From contig JACMNQ010000035.1 of NCBI GenBank assembly GCA_014378465.1, positions 1-64,000 on the forward strand: 64,000 bases of DNA. The letters are read 5' to 3'. Every line of letters begins with the position of its first letter. Positions within the stretch are counted from its first letter, which is position 1. Below are positions 61,263-64,000 of this stretch, one piece after another. The notes under the pieces are model-generated. The model was not told where the DNA came from. It saw nothing but the letters and a program-made list of their open reading frames with translations, and did not search any database. Source of the DNA: Oligoflexia bacterium (GTDB taxonomy: Bacteria; Bdellovibrionota; UBA1018). A program made the translations under genes and the position numbers.

Positions 61263-61703
61263 TCACGCCAATGCAGCCTGGTTCTCCAGTTTCGCATCCA
61301 TCGTGATCGTCGCCTTGAGCAGCTTTGAAATCGGGCAGCCCGCTTTGGCCTGCGCCGCAATTTCACCGAACGCGATCGAGTTGGTGCCGGGGACGTCTGC
61401 GACGACATTCAGATGGACAGCGGTCACGCTGAAGCCATCGGGGACCTGCTCGAGAGTGACTGTCGCGTCAGTTTTGATCGACTTCGGCGTGAAGCCGGAC
61501 TGTCCCAGCATCATTGAAAGTGCCATCGAGAAACAGCCCGCATGTGCAGCCGCGATGAGTTCCTCGGGATTGGTTCCCTTCCCATTTTCAAATCGAGTTC
61601 CGAACGAGTAGTTGGCGTTGTTGAGCACTCCGCTTTCCGAGGAGATCTTGCCAGTTCCGTCCTTGAGTCCACCTTGCCATTGTGCAGATGCTTGGCGTTT
61701 CAT
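61263..61703 (-). CDS. osmC: OsmC-family peroxide reductase
   Basis: 146 residues. The two redox cysteines are visible in HAGCFSMAL and AGCPISKLL, with the catalytic arginine and glutamate in the family-typical FGTRFENGKGTNPEEL. It detoxifies organic and fatty-acid peroxides in the cytoplasm. The start at 61703 (MKRQA) gives the normal OsmC length of about 140 residues; a longer frame upstream is unlikely. Confidence 0.9.
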   Translation of the reverse strand: MKRQASAQWQGGLKDGTGKISSESGVLNNANYSFGTRFENGKGTNPEELIAAAHAGCFSMALSMMLGQSGFTPKSIKTDATVTLEQVPDGFSVTAVHLNVVADVPGTNSIAFGEIAAQAKAGCPISKLLKATITMDAKLENQAALA

Positions 61704-61962
61704 ATTGAGACCAGCCTTTCTTTTTAAACGTCGAATCAGGAAACCATGACGCCAGGTCATGTTTTTCGCACGGTATTAGTCCGCATCCGGGAGAGTGGAA
61801 CTGATGCCACACCCTTCCGAAGGGATTTGTTTACTTCTAGAGAAGCAAAGACAAGCAAAGATCATGCGGGCCTCCTTTTTGCAAACTAGCCGCGTTACCG
61901 CCGTAACAGGGAGGGTAACCCCTCCTTGGGCTTGCACAATAATTTTGTTTCAAGGGATTAAT

Positions 61963-62535
61963 ATGAAATTTTCGAGGATTTTGACCGCAGTACTGACCGC
62001 AGGAATGACCACTCTGGTTGCGTTCTCAGCCGCAGCAGCCGATAACAACGGACCGATGTTCTCTGTAGTCGGTTCCGCAATTCAGTCCCAAAGCAGAGAA
62101 TCCGGCAACGGTATCACCCTGGATGGAAAACTTGGACTCGGTGGTGGACTTCTGGTCGCCATTCCGACCGGTCATGATTTCGGTTTCGAAATCGGCGGGC
62201 TCTACTTCAACCGCAAGTTCGACAAAATCGGTTCGAATGTGACGAACACCGGCTTCAGTCAGAAATCCATTTATGTCCCTGCCGATTTCCGTTTCGGACT
62301 GGCAGAAGTTCTTTCCCTCGGACTCGGCGGCTATTATGACCTGGCGCTCGACGGCGGGAATGACAACGATTACGGTCTTCAGGGCGGACTTCGACTCAGT
62401 TTTCCAATGGCGGCCACCACTGCATTCATCCTGGATGGCCGTTACTCCTACGGCTTGAGAACTGACGTCTTTGGAAGCCGAAGCAAAGACATCATCGCGA
62501 TGGCTGGCTTCACATTCAACATGCCGAACCACTGA
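61963..62535 (+). CDS. Outer-membrane beta-barrel protein (OmpA/OmpW-like, small)
   Basis: 190 residues. ATG at 61963 with AAGGGA 6 bases upstream. Signal peptide cleaved near AAA (about residue 25). About eight short amphipathic strands (GLGGGLLVAIPTGHDFGFEI, SLGLGGYYDLALDG) ending in IIAMAGFTFNMPNH. A closed eight-stranded barrel is likely; function unknown. Upstream is a GGAGGG-TAAC-CCCTCC dyad near 61909-61925. Confidence 0.78.
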   Translation: MKFSRILTAVLTAGMTTLVAFSAAAADNNGPMFSVVGSAIQSQSRESGNGITLDGKLGLGGGLLVAIPTGHDFGFEIGGLYFNRKFDKIGSNVTNTGFSQKSIYVPADFRFGLAEVLSLGLGGYYDLALDGGNDNDYGLQGGLRLSFPMAATTAFILDGRYSYGLRTDVFGSRSKDIIAMAGFTFNMPNH

Positions 62536-62549
62536 ACTTCAGCCTCCGT

Positions 62550-63164
62550 TCAGAAATGCACACCCAGATTGACCGAACCATTTTCCTGAACGATGGAACC
62601 ATAGCCAGCGGAAATCGTCGCTATTGAGGCCTCAACCTGTCCGAAGAGCGGCGCTCCTTCGAGGTCCAGCAGCAGCCCAAGATGAGCAAGGCCTTGCTTC
62701 ACGCTTCCACTGAAACGGCTCGGCACGAGATTTCCGGGAGTCTGGTCCCCATGATGACTGACTTGAGTGTAGCTCAGTCCACCGTAAGCCATCAGTTTCG
62801 GACTCACACGGTAACCCGCGATGAGAGCGAAGTCGCAGATCCACTGCTCGAGTTTAGAATTGCTGCCGCTGTTTACCGAAGTGGTCCCAGGATAAAGAGT
62901 CGGACGATTGCCCGTGCTCTCACTCTCAGCCAGCGCGATGGTTCCAGTGAGTGAGAAATTTCCCTTCTCAGCTCTCTGCCGATTTTCCCCGATGAATTGG
63001 TGCTTCACCTGAAAGAGCGGTGGCAAGTCACAGGTTTCCCTCACGCCCGCGTCCAGATTTTCAAGGATGCCCATGCTGAAATCCACGCCCCGGGTCGCGA
63101 CGGACTCGATCCGCGGAGTCGTGGCGTTGATCAGGGTCGTGCTCTTTTCTGGAGTCAAAGTCAC
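62550..63164 (-). CDS. Beta-barrel-like protein, apparently missing its N-terminus
   Basis: 204 residues from a GTG at 63164. The sequence has barrel-like strands (LMAYGGLSYTQVSHHG, FGQVEASIATISAGYGSIVQ) and ends in NLGVHF, a typical C-terminal aromatic for the BAM machinery. There is no signal peptide and no ribosome site, and the frame upstream runs without a start into the head of the broken plus-strand gene. It is either a truncated gene or one whose true start is lost. Convergent with the barrel gene ending at 62535. Confidence 0.5.
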   Translation of the reverse strand: MTLTPEKSTTLINATTPRIESVATRGVDFSMGILENLDAGVRETCDLPPLFQVKHQFIGENRQRAEKGNFSLTGTIALAESESTGNRPTLYPGTTSVNSGSNSKLEQWICDFALIAGYRVSPKLMAYGGLSYTQVSHHGDQTPGNLVPSRFSGSVKQGLAHLGLLLDLEGAPLFGQVEASIATISAGYGSIVQENGSVNLGVHF

Positions 63165-63182
63165 TTTGCTCTCGCCTGAGGT

Positions 63183-63919
63183 TCCGACGGGAACCTGGAT
63201 CCCGAGACGGCTTCGCTCGAATTTCTGGCCATTGACTCCAACGGAACCGTGATCAGCGAACCGCTGACGAAGTCTTCAGGCATGAAAAAAACCGCTGGAG
63301 TTGTGCGATACTCAGTGGGATTTGGGGTTGCATCTTTGCTGTACCTGCAGACCGGGGCTGGATTCCTTCTCACAGCTATCGATGACAGGAAAGATTTCCA
63401 CAAGCTATGCCCTTCCCGCCTCGGAGTGGGATTACGGGATGACCGCTTTTTTGACCGGCTCCAATGTGAAAGGTTCGACAGCTGAAGGACAACCCAAAGT
63501 CTCCTTCGTAGGTGTGAATGGTCGAGTCGGTTATCAGTTTCACGCGCGATCCCCCCAGGATCACCACCCTCTACGGCGGGATCTACTACGCGGCCGCGAG
63601 CGGCTCCGTAGTGATCGACGACTCTGCAGTGCCACTCGGCTACCAGGTCTTCGGCACTCAGTTTGTGCTTGCGACCTCCCGAGCACTTGCGAAGAACGAC
63701 CGCATCGGGGGCTATCTGAAATTTACTTCGGTGACGGATAAAATCAAATTTCAATTGGCCAGCCAGGAGTTGGCAGGCGGCTTGAACTATCAGTTCAAGC
63801 CTGACGTACTCGGACGCAACATTGGAATGGGAGTGGATCTATCCAAGATCACACCTACTCTGGGCAATGATAGGGTCGACGTGTGCAGTGCCAGCTTGAA
63901 CGGTAGTTACAGCTTCTGA
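63183..63919 (+). pseudogene. Broken paralogue of the exported protein at 50597
   Basis: Three consecutive reading frames each match successive parts of the 50597-51667 protein. Frame one has ASLEFLAIDSNGTVISEPL. Frame two, after a shift near GGGG at 63354-63357, has SEWDYGMTAFLTGSNVKG and VGVNGRVGYQF. Frame three, after CCCCCC at 63551-63556, has YGGIYYAAA, RIGGYLKFTSVTDKI and ELAGGLNYQF to a stop at 63917-63919. There is an in-frame stop just before the first match, and no signal peptide: the 5' third is missing. Both shifts are in homopolymer runs. Confidence 0.75.
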
Positions 63920-63958
63920 TCGCAACTTGTTGAAGTTACTCGAGAGGAGTCCCCTCCC

Positions 63959-64000
63959 ATGCAGGTTTACTTCCAGGCTTATCGGGCTGATGGTCTTAAG
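63959..64000 (+). CDS. Possible start of a gene running out of the window
   Basis: ATG at 63959 preceded by GAGAGGAG about 9-10 bases upstream; 14 codons (MQVYFQAYRADGLK) are open to the edge. Too short to identify. Confidence 0.35.
   Translation, partial: MQVYFQAYRADGLK

Overview
The window looks like a chromosomal segment of a Gram-negative, predatory/gliding-type deltaproteobacterial lineage, most likely Bdellovibrionota (Oligoflexia) or a close relative. The reasons are an Agl/Glt-like (adventurous gliding) envelope machine with an AgmX/PglI-type C-terminal domain protein, a Tol system, many exported repeat proteins and beta-barrels, and moderate GC content. This placement is inference; no rRNA or intact tRNA gene was seen.

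Layout. 1-2.5 kb: the 3' part of an exported-type protein, then a MotA/TolQ/ExbB channel with two ExbD/TolR partners (AglRQS-like), closed by a terminator. 2.6-19.8 kb: a stretch of different character lying between that channel and the TPR gene it would be expected to neighbour. It holds a VKOR-DsbA oxidase, a subtilisin-like exported protein, a small exported protein, a membrane-anchored HEAT-repeat protein and a 3218-residue exported protein ending in 14 RCC1 blades. It also holds debris: a fragment of a second copy of the TPR gene, tRNA-like remnants, and RCC1 pieces on both strands. 19.9-30.4 kb: the rest of the Glt-like machine (1164-residue TPR protein, then a translationally coupled operon of small exported protein, AgmX/PglI protein, OM beta-barrel, TPR-like protein and two small proteins), with a PBP4-type peptidase gene (dacB) in between on the other strand. 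The TPR gene and the downstream operon share a near-identical promoter.

30.6-33.6 kb: a minus-strand operon ribA, a RibD reductase domain, a DoxX-like protein and an MFS exporter. 33.8-38.7 kb: small exported proteins, a GreA/GreB/Rnk-type protein, a lipoprotein hydrolase, a histidine kinase/response regulator pair, and a DUF4143-type ATPase behind two dyad operators. 38.7-46.0 kb: on the minus strand, ftsE-ftsX-envC-like-ctpA and xseA with an M23 peptidase, interrupted by one small plus-strand gene; these serve septal and general peptidoglycan turnover. 46.3-50.6 kb: a CPBP protease coupled to tolQ-tolR-tolA/tonB-like-tolB; pal does not follow tolB within the window. 50.6-64 kb: a mixed accessory and housekeeping end with two paralogous exported proteins (one broken), a 15-16-repeat lipoprotein, a YiiX-like peptidase, an ArnT-like glycosyltransferase, a FadI/FadA-type thiolase, OsmC, beta-barrels and several gene fragments.

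Most worth following up: (i) the 17-kb insert, in which a disulfide-forming enzyme lies beside giant cysteine-patterned exported proteins and remnants suggesting integration or recombination; (ii) the shared promoter tying the two Glt-like transcription units together; (iii) several strong palindromes and paired dyads with no assigned regulator.
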